From the NCBI RefSeq assembly GCF_009937975.1, contig NZ_AP018441.1:4030001-4094000 (forward strand): a stretch of 64,000 bases of DNA, written 5' to 3'. Numbering within the stretch: the stretch's first letter is position 1; each line of letters begins with the position of its first letter. Shown in pieces: positions 35,928-44,541 of this stretch. The DNA is from Undibacterium sp. YM2 (GTDB lineage: Bacteria; Pseudomonadota; Gammaproteobacteria; Burkholderiales; Burkholderiaceae_D). The notes under the pieces are model-generated. The model searched no databases. It had not been told where the DNA came from and saw nothing but the letters and a program-made list of their open reading frames with translations. A program made the position numbers and the translations under genes.

Positions 35928-36179
35928 ATGAAATTCATCCATTTGAACGGTGACACTGTCACCGCGATGGCGGCCGCCTGCGCGCTGTCCATCTATAAAA
36001 CCGGGTTTTACACTGATTGCAAAACCGAGTTCAAAAACATGAACGACGCTCAACAAACAGCCCGCCTTGATGGCCCTTGCTACAAAGATGATCTCAGTAT
36101 CACCTCAATCACTACAATCACCACCAGCCTTCTGCACTCGCACGATATGCGACCGCAGTGCAGCCACATCCACTGTTGA
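35928..36179 (+). CDS. Small ORF directly behind the glycine riboswitch (uncertain)
   Basis: 83 codons beginning MKFIHLNGDTVTAMAAACAL at 35928, with GGAG ten bases upstream and starting 57 bp after the riboswitch. The first 40 residues could form a weak hydrophobic segment (AMAAACALSIYKTGF). The tail is Ser/Thr/His-rich and looks non-coding. No family is recognised. It may be the remnant of a riboswitch-controlled gene whose body was lost, or a chance frame. Confidence 0.3.
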   Translation: MKFIHLNGDTVTAMAAACALSIYKTGFYTDCKTEFKNMNDAQQTARLDGPCYKDDLSITSITTITTSLLHSHDMRPQCSHIHC

Positions 36180-36218
36180 CGCTGAACAGCGCAATTTCTT
36201 TTTCATAAAAATTCTGGT

Positions 36219-36348
36219 TATAGAGTTCTGAAGCGCTCTATAAGCGGATCCCCTATTCCCGTTTGCGCGGGAATGCTGTCCGGCATGCTCAGCCATGCCA
36301 TGTTTCAAGCCGCCCGGTCCGCTTGAGTGGGCGAGCTATTGTCTCAAG
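36219..36348 (+). promoter_or_regulatory. Folded leader upstream of the exported protein at 36381
   Basis: Nested stems are visible. TATAGAG/CTCTATA (36219-36242) is the first. AAGCGGA (36242-36248)/TCCGCTT (36318-36324) encloses two hairpins, ATTCCCG/CGGGAAT (36255-36274) and GGCATG/CATGCC (36282-36299), giving a three-way junction. CTTGAG/CTCAAG (36322-36348) follows. AAGGAG of the next gene lies just downstream. The ATTCCCG hairpin resembles dispersed repeats, so it could also be an inserted repeat. Confidence 0.45.
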
Positions 36349-36380
36349 CAAGTCTAAAACCAACCAAGGAGTAATTCATC

Positions 36381-37130
36381 ATGCATTTTCACCCTGTTTC
36401 AAGACTCAAAAAATCCACCCTGGCTGCTTTGATTGTCAGCATCAGTTGCGCTGTCGCCAGCCCTGCATTACTGGCACAAAATGTCGCCAGCGATATTGGC
36501 GGAACAAGCGATCAGGCACGCCTGGTCAGCGCTGCTGCACAACGCGATTTTGCCGAGTTTGTGCAATTCAATGTGCAGCGTCGCGGCGGTACCCTGCCAT
36601 CTGAATTCCCGCTCGAAGTCAATGATGTGCAAGACCTCAAGGACGCCAAGATAGGCTATGGTTTTCCAGTCTATAGCGTGCCGCCACAAGATGTCATGAC
36701 AGGTCGCGGTGATTTGCGCAGCATGGCAAAAGCGACCGGCGAATGGCGCTTTGTGATCACCCTCAATGACACACCGATAGGCCTGGCAACCCTGCGGCAA
36801 AACAATGGGCGCTGGGGCGTCACTTCGTATGGTGGCGCAGTGCTGGCCAAGGATGTCGATGCAGCAATTGCGGCGCATGGCAACAGCACACGCTCCAACC
36901 TGCGCTTTATCCGCGTGTATCAGGCCATGTCGGATTTTCTGGAAGTAGTCTCACCTGCCGATGCTCGTGCCCGCTTTGCGCCCTTGCAAGCCGCCCGCCA
37001 GAATTTGCTGCTGCAACAGCGCAGTGAAAAACTCGGCACACAAGCCGGCAACCATGGTTTGCTCGAGCAAAGCGACATCCTTGAACCTTTGCGCGTCAGC
37101 GTCAAGCGCAATATCGACAGCTTTCGCTAA
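36381..37130 (+). CDS. Exported protein of unknown function, upstream of a C70-like protease
   Basis: 249 residues. The signal peptide spans about residues 1-32 (KKSTLAALIVSISCAVASPA, then LLAQ). AAGGAG sits upstream. The mature part has helical N- and C-terminal regions and a central beta segment (GEWRFVITLNDTPIGLATLR, NNGRWGVTSYGG) reminiscent of a small carboxypeptidase-inhibitor or prodomain-like sheet. The cysteine-protease gene follows after 44 bp in the same direction, so the pair is probably an operon, and this protein may be a partner, inhibitor or chaperone of that protease. That role is inference only. Confidence 0.7.
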   Translation: MHFHPVSRLKKSTLAALIVSISCAVASPALLAQNVASDIGGTSDQARLVSAAAQRDFAEFVQFNVQRRGGTLPSEFPLEVNDVQDLKDAKIGYGFPVYSVPPQDVMTGRGDLRSMAKATGEWRFVITLNDTPIGLATLRQNNGRWGVTSYGGAVLAKDVDAAIAAHGNSTRSNLRFIRVYQAMSDFLEVVSPADARARFAPLQAARQNLLLQQRSEKLGTQAGNHGLLEQSDILEPLRVSVKRNIDSFR

Positions 37131-37174
37131 GCCAGAATCCAGTTGAATATACCTACAATAAATACGGAGATATC

Positions 37175-37762
37175 ATGAAAAAAAATCTGTTAAAGCTCAT
37201 ACTCGTCTTGGGAGCAATGCTGGGCATAACCAGCGCTTACGCGCAATACCGTGCATTGAATGTACCGCTGGTCACGCAAGAACACAGCCAGTGGTGCTGG
37301 GCAGGCAGCAGCAAGGCCTTGCTGAGTTTTTATAATCAAAATCCCAGCCAGTGCCAGATCGTGAACTGGGCTTATGGCCTGAACTACGCCTGCGGCAATA
37401 CCAACTTTAACTGGAACAGCAACGCCAATCAGCCCAACTCCATGTATGGCAGTGGTGGCAGCGTGCAAAACATTCTGGCACATTGGGGTGTGCCAAATAC
37501 AGCCTATAACTATGCATCGTCATGGAATACGGTGGTCAACGACATCAATGCCAACCGCCCTTTCGTCATCCGCTATGGCTGGACCAATGGCGGCGGCCAC
37601 ATCATGGTCGGTACTGGCTATGAAGTGTATAACGGCACCAACTATATCTACATCATGAATCCATGGCCAGGTGAAGGCAAAACCTACCGGACGTATGGTT
37701 CTGCCGTGTCCGACTATGATCATCAGTGGACGCATACGCAGCGCATGAATATCAGTGGGTGA
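37175..37762 (+). CDS. Secreted papain-like cysteine protease (C70/AvrRpt2-like)
   Basis: 195 residues with a signal peptide (MKKNLLKLILVLGAMLGITSAYA). The active-site layout is visible: QEHSQWCWAGSSKALLSFY with the catalytic Cys at the start of the central helix, NGGGHIMVGTGYEV with the catalytic His, and YIYIMNPWPGEG with the Asn. The QWCWAxS pattern and the short domain match the peptidase C70/AvrRpt2-type papain-like family. GGAG lies seven bases before the ATG. The mature enzyme is only about 172 residues. It probably acts outside the cell or in the periplasm, perhaps on proteins or peptides of other cells; the target is unknown. Confidence 0.85.
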   Translation: MKKNLLKLILVLGAMLGITSAYAQYRALNVPLVTQEHSQWCWAGSSKALLSFYNQNPSQCQIVNWAYGLNYACGNTNFNWNSNANQPNSMYGSGGSVQNILAHWGVPNTAYNYASSWNTVVNDINANRPFVIRYGWTNGGGHIMVGTGYEVYNGTNYIYIMNPWPGEGKTYRTYGSAVSDYDHQWTHTQRMNISG

Positions 37763-37900
37763 TCACCCATGATCTTGTTGTAATGTAGCTTATGTAACAG
37801 GCAGGCGGGAGCTCGTGCATTCACCACCTCCGGCCTGCTGATCCCATGGAGTACAACTTTCTGCTGGTGTGTCATGAGACGCATACTTTACAATGCGCGC

Positions 37901-38170
37901 ATGAGTACTTCTTTTTCCTGCCGCCCCCATTGCGCCGCCTGCTGCATAGCACCATCCATCACCAGCCCCATACCTGGCATGCCGGATGGCAAACCCGCGG
38001 GCGTGCCCTGCATACAACTGGATGAAAATCTGGCTTGCAAGATTTTTGGCCTGGCCAGCCGCCCTGCAGTTTGTTCAGGCTTACGGGCGTCGGTGGAAAT
38101 GTGTGGGGATAAGCGGGAAACCGCAATGCTGTGGCTGACCCGGCTCGAAGAGGCAACTCAGCCATCCTGA
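37901..38170 (+). CDS. YkgJ-family cysteine-cluster protein
   Basis: 89 residues from ATG 37901. The cysteine pattern [26 protein letters not shown] and [12 protein letters not shown] is that of the YkgJ/UPF0153 family, predicted to bind zinc or an iron-sulfur centre. The longer frame from 37874 has no upstream conservation and is dropped. The function is unknown in all relatives I know. It is standalone in a short intergenic region. Confidence 0.8.
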   Translation: MSTSFSCRPHCAACCIAPSITSPIPGMPDGKPAGVPCIQLDENLACKIFGLASRPAVCSGLRASVEMCGDKRETAMLWLTRLEEATQPS

Positions 38171-38213
38171 AAATGCCGCTTGAGAAATCAACATACCAGG
38201 CAGAGTAAGTAAA

Positions 38214-38243
38214 ATGCCGGTAGCGCTTACGCACTACCGGCAT
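38214..38243. terminator. Bidirectional hairpin terminator
   Basis: ATGCCGGTAG and CTACCGGCAT form a perfect 10-bp stem around a 10-base loop. On the minus strand TTTTACTTAC follows, fitting the end of the lipoprotein transcript from the right. On the plus strand only CCTAGC follows. Confidence 0.65.
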
Positions 38244-38296
38244 CCTAGCTTAGCTATGTACAACTATACAGCTACAATGCAGCTAGCATACAGCAT

Positions 38297-39325
38297 TTAT
38301 TTCGCCCAGTGAATCATGCCACGCAGTGCTGGCACATTACCTTCGCAATGTTGTTCAAAACGCAGGTCTATGGATGTCAATTCACCCAGAGCATAACTGA
38401 CATTATCGACGACAAACCAGCCTGTCAGTTTGTTGCAACCACGGCCATTGCCTGACCAGTCCATACCACCGCGCACTGGATTATGGAACGGGTAGCGCTG
38501 CAGGTCTGCGTAGTAGCCAGGTTTCAATTGCGACAATGAGTTCATGCCGACAAAATTACCCCACCAGCCGCCTGCACCGATACGCCATGCTGCGGTCAGG
38601 TTGGATATTGAAGTGAAACTGGTCGTAGCTGGTGTCAACAATTGCGTGCGGCCACCACCTATGTAGTCACCACTGTCGCTGACGAGATAGATAAAGTTAC
38701 CTGCTGGTGGTACGAAGGAGTCAGCAGGTTTCCACAGGTTGGCCGGTACAGGAATTTGCGGTCCTGGCGGTGTCGTTGTGTCATTCGCTACCCAGTGCAA
38801 CTGGCCACGCAAAGGAACAGTGCTGCCATCACAATACTGTTCAAAACGCAGATCCACTGCTGTCAGGGTGGCGCCACTGTAACTGATCTTGTCTACTGCA
38901 AACCAGCCATTCAGATTATTACAACCACGCCCGTCTCCAGACCAGTCCAGGCCACCCAGAACAGGGTTATTGAAAGGATAGCGCGACAAGCCGGGATAGT
39001 AACCAACAGCCAGCTGCGACATGTCTTTCATGCCCTTGAAACTGCCAGTCCAGTTCTGGTCACCAGTGACGTTCACACCCAGAAAGCCAGTTTGAGTATT
39101 GAGCTTCAGGCTGGCATTGGATTGGGTATAGGTGTAGGTTTTACCAGCACCGACGTAATCACCGGGACGGCTTTCCAGGTACATGTAGTTGCCGGTAGCA
39201 GGCACTGCACCGACAGCTGCTTGCCACAAATTGGCGGGTATGGTTTGTGGCCCCCCGTCTGGCCGCCGGTATCTGACTTGTTCCAGTGTATCTGACCATG
39301 CAAGGCAGGCGCCCCGCCTTCGCAA
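38297..39325 (-). CDS. Repeat lipoprotein, downstream fragment after a frameshift (repeats 2 and 3)
   Basis: This frame continues the lipoprotein described in the next entry. It contains two copies of a roughly 150-residue repeat with motifs ATGNYMYLESRPGDYVG / AGNFIYLVSDSGDYIGGG, GYYPGLSRYPFNNPVLGG, DWSG(D/N)GRGCN, LDLRFEQxCxG and ALRGMIHWAK or PLRGQLHW. The first ~25 residues of the open frame are not homologous and result from the shift. The true junction is at the C6 run (39251-39256 on the plus strand; G6 in the mRNA), where one extra G would join the frames. The repeats look like beta-rich binding domains. Function unknown. Confidence 0.75.
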   Translation of the reverse strand: MRRRGACLAWSDTLEQVRYRRPDGGPQTIPANLWQAAVGAVPATGNYMYLESRPGDYVGAGKTYTYTQSNASLKLNTQTGFLGVNVTGDQNWTGSFKGMKDMSQLAVGYYPGLSRYPFNNPVLGGLDWSGDGRGCNNLNGWFAVDKISYSGATLTAVDLRFEQYCDGSTVPLRGQLHWVANDTTTPPGPQIPVPANLWKPADSFVPPAGNFIYLVSDSGDYIGGGRTQLLTPATTSFTSISNLTAAWRIGAGGWWGNFVGMNSLSQLKPGYYADLQRYPFHNPVRGGMDWSGNGRGCNKLTGWFVVDNVSYALGELTSIDLRFEQHCEGNVPALRGMIHWAK

Positions 39326-39915
39326 TGCTGCTCAAAACGCAAATCCAGTGCACTGATGGCAGTACCAGTGAGCTCGACCTTATCGATGATGACCCAGCCC
39401 TTGATCTGGTTGCAGCCGCGTCCCTCGCCACTCCATTCAACGCCACCGACGGCAGGATCAGCAAAAGGAGTACGGGTCAGATTCTGGAAATAGCCGGCTT
39501 GCAGACTGCCCGCAGCAGATGGCAGCAGGAAGCCGCCATTCCAGCTCTGGTTACCCTGCACAGCAGCATTAATTTTCAAACCATTATTGGTTGCTGTGAT
39601 GACTGAATCTGCATTGGTATATAACAATGTACGGCCTGAGCCGATATAGTCACCATTATCACTTTGGAGATAAATATAGTTGCCCGTAGCTGGCGTAGCA
39701 CCAGAAGGAGCAGACCAGGCACCGTCAGGGATAGGGTATTGCAGCGCTGGCGCTACCTGCACCAATGCCTGACCGGCACTGCCACCGCTGGCGATGGCAG
39801 TATTCGCGCCCGTATTGGTCGTCCCCGCACTATTGCTGCTGCCACCACCGCAGGCAGCCAGCAAGGCCGATAACAGGGCCGTGGCAAGCCCGCGTTTTAA
39901 CTGTAGAGATGTCAT
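39106..39915 (-). CDS. Repeat lipoprotein, upstream fragment before a frameshift (repeat 1)
   Basis: Starts MTSLQLKRGLATALLSALLA and has a lipobox LLAAC, followed by a Gly/Ser/Thr-rich linker (GGGSSNSAGTTNTGANTAIA). Repeat 1 follows, with GDYIGSGRTLLYTNADS, GVEWSGEGRGCNQIKGW and ALDLRFEQHCEGGAPALHGQ. After IHWNKSDTGGQTGG the frame departs from the family and runs to a stop at 39106. Adding one G at 39251-39256 would read on into repeats 2 and 3, giving a full protein of about 540 residues. Either the sequence has an indel here or the gene is phase-variable or decayed. Confidence 0.75.
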   Translation of the reverse strand: MTSLQLKRGLATALLSALLAACGGGSSNSAGTTNTGANTAIASGGSAGQALVQVAPALQYPIPDGAWSAPSGATPATGNYIYLQSDNGDYIGSGRTLLYTNADSVITATNNGLKINAAVQGNQSWNGGFLLPSAAGSLQAGYFQNLTRTPFADPAVGGVEWSGEGRGCNQIKGWVIIDKVELTGTAISALDLRFEQHCEGGAPALHGQIHWNKSDTGGQTGGHKPYPPICGKQLSVQCLLPATTCTWKAVPVITSVLVKPTPIPNPMPA

Positions 39916-40203
39916 ATTAAAAAGGAAATAAATTTCCAGAGTGGGAAAGCTATATTATACTTCTAGCATGATATTTATGCAATATTAACAATGTGATATA
40001 CAATTTTTGCATCTCAATAAGCTCTAAATAAGCTCTCAATCACCTCGCAACAAGCTTGCATTTCATCATTGGTATCAAGACAAATTGATATCAGGACAAG
40101 ACCGGGCAGATGTTTATATTTGCAATCAAATTCATCAACCAGCATGACAACACCTGTATGCTGGCAATGTCATCCTGCTCATTGCCAAGCCTGGCTAATT
40201 TTT

Positions 40204-41022
40204 ATGAATCTCATCCAGATCACCGACCTGTCCGCCAACGATATTGCCAGCATCTGGGAACTGGCAGAACGCCAGGACATGCATATCCAGGGGCGGGTCG
40301 CCTGGTCTTTTGAAGGCAATGGCATACGCACCCGCACCAGCTTCATACAGGCTTTCCAGGAACTGGGCTTGCGATTTGTTGAATTGCCCAATTTGCTGAA
40401 GACAGCAGAGAGAACCGCAGACCTGGCCGCCTATCTTGATGACTTTTACGACATCTATGTCATACGCGAACGCAACCATGAGCGCCTGGCGGAATTTGCC
40501 AGCAATAGCTACCGCCCTGTCGTCAATGCACTGTCCAGCCAGGGGCACCCATGCGAGGTATTGGCGGATGCTTATTATGTAAATCAGGCAATTGCACCGA
40601 TACAGCAGGCAAGAATATGCCTGTGGGGCCCGCCCACCAATGTCATGCGGTCCTGGCATGAGCTGGCGGTGGTCATGGGCTTTCAGGTCACGCAGCTGTG
40701 TGAGGCTGCCTTTCATGAAGCAAAACCAAGCGTCAACTATGCCTCAACGATTGAATCCAGCTTTGATATTGTCATCACCGATGGCTGGCCTGAGAGCTAT
40801 GCAAATGCAGACTGGTCATTGACTACCGGGCATCTTGAACAAATGGGAATGCCGCATTTGTTGCCAACGCCACCATTTTCCATAGGCAGGGAAATCGCCT
40901 TTGACCCGGTCAGCTATGCTGGCTTTACTGGCTACCGGCAAAAGAACCTGCTCCTGCCAGTACAAAAAGCCATATTGTTCTATTTACTAAATCATAAAAA
41001 GTCATCATCCAAACTGTCTTGA
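40204..41022 (+). CDS. Divergent ornithine/aspartate carbamoyltransferase-family protein
   Basis: 272 residues from ATG 40204 (MNLIQITDLSANDI); the longer frame from 40069 is not conserved. It follows the two-domain carbamoyltransferase fold. The carbamoyl-phosphate loop reads FEGNGIRTRTSFIQAF (canonical STRTRxSF), and SSQGHPCEVLAD matches HPxQxLAD. The late HCLP motif reads HLLP in MPHLLPTPPF, so the ornithine-side Cys is missing. The length is about 30-40 shorter than a catalytic OTC. It may use another amino acceptor or bind without catalysis. It stands alone, not next to arginine genes. Confidence 0.8.
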   Translation: MNLIQITDLSANDIASIWELAERQDMHIQGRVAWSFEGNGIRTRTSFIQAFQELGLRFVELPNLLKTAERTADLAAYLDDFYDIYVIRERNHERLAEFASNSYRPVVNALSSQGHPCEVLADAYYVNQAIAPIQQARICLWGPPTNVMRSWHELAVVMGFQVTQLCEAAFHEAKPSVNYASTIESSFDIVITDGWPESYANADWSLTTGHLEQMGMPHLLPTPPFSIGREIAFDPVSYAGFTGYRQKNLLLPVQKAILFYLLNHKKSSSKLS

Positions 41023-41369
41023 CATCACTTTTAGATATTTCTCAACCTGATGTGGCAAAACCCTCATAACAGTATGGATTTTTGTAAATTTTCACCTAAA
41101 ATATATGTTACAAATCTTGGCGATACGCTGGACTAGCATGTCATCAGACTTGTGAGCGTATAAGATTTGGCTATAGCATAAGCAACAATTTTTATAGAAA
41201 TTTGCATTAAAGTCATACAAACTTCATACAATCAGCTTGCTACTTCAAAGTATAATTGCTATATGGAAATTATATTTCCAATCTTCATGATGCAGGCCAT
41301 TAAGCAAACTGTACCTCAGTACACAGGTCTGCATTTTCAATTTGTCTTACGACAACAAATAGAAAATCT
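41023..41369. other. Intergenic region before the chemoreceptor gene
   Basis: 347 bp, AT-rich. I see no gene, no sigma-28-type flagellar promoter and no strong repeat. It must hold the chemoreceptor promoter, which I cannot place. Confidence 0.5.
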
Positions 41370-43093
41370 ATGACCTCTCTGTTCAAACACCTCTCGGTGG
41401 GTAAGCGCTTAGGCTTTGGCTTTGTCCTTATCCTCTCCCTGTTCTTCGTGACTACGCTGGTTGCCATCATCAAACTCAATACCGTTGCGGCGGCGGCAGA
41501 CAATTTATTGAAAGACCCGCTGGCAACTGAGCGCATGATCAGTGACTGGTACCGCAATATTCACACAGGCGTTCGCCGCACGACAGCGATTGCGAAGAGC
41601 AGCGATCCCTCGCTGGCAACCTTCTTTGCCGCTGACCAGGAGGAATCAACCAGAACTTCTGGCATTTTGCAAAAAGAAATCGCTGAGCACATGAAGAGCC
41701 CTGATGAAGTCGCCCTCTTCAAGGAAATCGGCGTACAACGCCAGGCCTATATCAGTGCCCGTAATAAAGTGGTAGAACTTAAAAAAGACGGCAAGATCGA
41801 TGAAGCCAATACGGCACTGGATAAAGAATTCATTCCGGCATCGGTCATTTATGTCAAAAAAATAGAAGAAATGCTGGCCATGCAGCGCAAGCAGATTGAT
41901 GATACCTCTGCTGAAATCCAGCAGACGTATCAAACCAGCCGCATTCTCTTGATTGTACTGTCGGTGATTGCAGCATTGTTGTCAGTGCTGTGCGCCTGGC
42001 TGATGACAATCTCGATTACCCGCCCCTGGCCAGGGCAACGGCAGTTGCCGAGAAAATGGCCCAGGGTGATCTGAGTGAGACCATAGAGATCAAACTGAAT
42101 GACGAAATCGGCAAGATGATGCATGCCATCAATGGCATCAACACCGGCCTCAGCAGTGTTATTGGTGACGTGCGTCATGGTACCGAGACCATCAATGTGG
42201 CAGCGGCTGAAATTGCCTCTGGCAATGCGGATCTGTCATCCCGCACGGAATCGCAAGCCAGCTCGCTGGAAGAAACCGCCTCGTCCATGGAAGAGCTGAC
42301 CTCTACGGTCAGGCAAAATGCCGACAATGCACGTCAGGCCAATCAACTGGTGATCTCGGCATCAAGCGTTGCCGTCAAGGGTGGCGAAGTGGTCGGCCAG
42401 GTGGTGGAGACCATGGGCTCGATCAAGGAGAGCTCGCGCAAGATTGTCGATATTATCTCCGTCATTGATGGCATCGCCTTTCAGACCAATATCCTGGCCC
42501 TGAACGCTGCGGTTGAAGCAGCCCGTGCCGGTGAGCAGGGCCGTGGTTTTGCGGTAGTGGCGACTGAAGTGCGTAACCTGGCGCAACGCAGCGCATCTGC
42601 TGCCAAAGAAATCAAGCACCTCATTGATGACTCGGTGGGCAAGGTCGAACATGGCAGCAAGCTGGTTGATACTGCTGGCCAGACCATGACAGACATCGTC
42701 TCCAGCGTCCAGCACGTTGCCGACATCATGAGTGAAATCACCGCTGCCAGCCAGGAACAAAGTGCCGGTATCGAACAAGTGAACCTGGCCGTTACCCAGA
42801 TGGATGAAATGACCCAGCAAAACGCTGCACTGGTTGAGGAAGCAGCAGCAGCAGCAGAGAGCATGCGCGAGCAGTCAAGCAAATTGTCTGAGCTGGTGTC
42901 CCAGTTCCAGATCATGGCGCAGGCACAAAAACCCGCAGCACAAACTGGCCGCCCTGTGGCGTCCCCACGCCCGCCAGTGATTGCCAGGGCCGCTGACAAG
43001 TCAGGTAACGCGGCAAATGCCGCCAGAGCACAAATCCGTCAGATACCGCAAAGAAAAGCAAAGACAGTTGAGCAGGATTGGGAAGAGTTTTAA
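41370..43093 (+). pseudogene. Methyl-accepting chemotaxis protein split by a one-base frameshift
   Basis: A chemoreceptor in two frames. The first (from 41370) has an N-terminal membrane span (GKRLGFGFVLILSLFFVTTLVAI), a four-helix-bundle sensor (residues about 45-185) and the second span ([21 protein letters not shown]). It derails after SITRP at the C4 run 42023-42026; adding one C would give [20 protein letters not shown] in the second frame. That frame (to 43093) has the HAMP region, methylation helices ([20 protein letters not shown]), the hairpin tip NGIAFQTN-like [18 protein letters not shown], and a C-terminal DWEEF pentapeptide for CheR binding. As sequenced it cannot yield a full receptor. 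An assembly indel is possible. Confidence 0.8.
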
Positions 43094-43104
43094 TTACAGA
43101 ATAT

Positions 43105-43130
43105 CCAGACCAGCAAATTAGCTGGTCTGG
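43105..43130 (+). terminator. Hairpin after the chemoreceptor gene
   Basis: CCAGACCAGC and GCTGGTCTGG form a perfect 10-bp stem with loop AAATTA, 12 bases after the stop. Only a weak U-tract follows. It lies between convergent genes and may serve both. Confidence 0.6.
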
Positions 43131-43186
43131 ACTGGAAAATTGAATTTCTTGCTACCCGTTTTTTGCAAATCCCTCTATCCTTGCGA

Positions 43187-43828
43187 TCAAATCTTGATGC
43201 GCATGGAGTCCCCACTCAAAAAGAACAGTGAGATGCCGTCATCATTTTGAATGACGCGCACGACTGACTGTTCCAGACTGGCGGCATACAGCTTGCTACC
43301 ATCCGGGCGGAAGATACCAAACCACATGCGCTGGGTGCTGGTGCGGGAATTAGCCGCCAGCAAAAGGTAGTCGCGCCCGCCTATCTGTACTTCGCTGGCT
43401 TGCAGCTCGCCCATGTAAAAAGCAGAGGGTATGCGTTCCAGCATGATGCGCAGGCCATCATGATAGACCTGGATCAGCACGCCATTGTCGGTGCCAGAAC
43501 GCACAAAATTGAATTCAAACGAGCCCATCCTGGTAGGCGTATTGCGGCGTACGTGCACATGGTCGGCAAAGTCGGCAAAATAATTGTTGCGGTCAGTGCG
43601 CATCTTGTTGCTTACTTGCTGGGTAGTTTCGGTTTGCACATCTTTCTCCTTAAATTCAGGGTAATTCCAGGCTTCTGCCCTGACTGCATCGCTGTCCTGT
43701 CCAGCCCCGGCAATTCCTCCGCCAACGACAGGTAGCGCAATAAAACAGCCACTCAAATTCATACAATTCATACACAAGCAAACTGACAGGGCAAAACGCA
43801 TACGTGCTGCCCATGGCTTGCTCTTCAT
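43187..43828 (-). CDS. Predicted lipoprotein, paralogue of the upstream gene
   Basis: 213 residues. The signal ends in LSGC (MNCMNLSGCFIALPVVGGG), so a lipoprotein is expected. The mature domain shares its order with the upstream paralogue: a polar start, HVHVRRNTPTRMGSFEFNFV, a middle helix, QIGGRDYLLLAANSRTSTQR, MWFGIFRPDGSKLY and NDDGISLFFLSGDS. Its ATG overlaps the stop of that gene (TAATG), so translation is coupled. Function unknown. Confidence 0.75.
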   Translation of the reverse strand: MKSKPWAARMRFALSVCLCMNCMNLSGCFIALPVVGGGIAGAGQDSDAVRAEAWNYPEFKEKDVQTETTQQVSNKMRTDRNNYFADFADHVHVRRNTPTRMGSFEFNFVRSGTDNGVLIQVYHDGLRIMLERIPSAFYMGELQASEVQIGGRDYLLLAANSRTSTQRMWFGIFRPDGSKLYAASLEQSVVRVIQNDDGISLFFLSGDSMRIKI

Positions 43829-44541
43829 TAATGCTCAGGCCTGATCAGCAAACGCCTTCCAGAACCAGAGGTATCGACGATGGAAATACCATCGGCATGC
43901 TCCGTCAATTGCCAGTGCCCGTGAGGCAGACCTATGCGATAGACAGGGTTGCCATCTGCCGCAAATATCGCCAGCCACATGGGCCTGTGTAAAAATCCAT
44001 TTGCCACGGTCAGCACATAGGTGTCATTCCCGACCTTTAGACTGGCCGCCTCCAGGCGGCGGTAACTTTGCTCGCCGGTAAACACGGGCGATATGCTTTC
44101 GCTCACCATGAATCTGCCATTCCTGCTGATCTGCACCTGGTCAAGCAGGCTCGCGCTCATCGAGGCGCTGTCTGCAGGCGTATTGCGCGGCAGGTGCTGC
44201 GCTTTGCTATAGGTGACGACAAATTCCTGCAAACGGGCGGGCACAGTGCCATCGACCTGGATGTGGTGAGCAAATTGCGCCAGATGCTGGTTGGCGTCTG
44301 GCAAGCGCCAGACATACTGTTGCCGCACCAGCGTGACCTCAACCTGGTTACTGCGGTATTCCGTCAGAACGGTATCCACGCCGCCTTCCATACCTGCTCC
44401 AGCCTGAGCGGGCGGTGCTGGCATGGTGGTAGTGCTGCAGGCACTCAGACCAAGAATCAAACTCAACACCACAAGCGCATGCAGGCTGGCAGCGCGGCCA
44501 TGCTGGCAAAATGCGGTATATAGTTTGGGTTGCAGGGACAT
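43828..44541 (-). CDS. Predicted lipoprotein, first of a coupled paralogous pair
   Basis: 237 residues with signal and lipobox LSAC (VLSLILGLSACSTTT). The mature part has an Ala/Pro/Gly linker, then HLAQFAHHIQVDGTVPARLQ, a central beta region, LKVGNDTYVLTVANGFLHRP, MWLAIFAADGNPVYRI and HADGISIVDTSGSG, which line up with the downstream paralogue at its Trp-Ile-Phe-Asp-Gly segment. The stop shares bases with the next start (TAATG). Role unknown; both proteins may form a hetero-oligomer at a membrane (inference). Confidence 0.75.
   Translation of the reverse strand: MSLQPKLYTAFCQHGRAASLHALVVLSLILGLSACSTTTMPAPPAQAGAGMEGGVDTVLTEYRSNQVEVTLVRQQYVWRLPDANQHLAQFAHHIQVDGTVPARLQEFVVTYSKAQHLPRNTPADSASMSASLLDQVQISRNGRFMVSESISPVFTGEQSYRRLEAASLKVGNDTYVLTVANGFLHRPMWLAIFAADGNPVYRIGLPHGHWQLTEHADGISIVDTSGSGRRLLIRPEH

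Noticed and set aside
41180..41260. Sigma-28 flagellar promoter for the chemoreceptor
   Set aside because: A TAAAG-like box occurs, but no GCCGATAA partner at the right distance.
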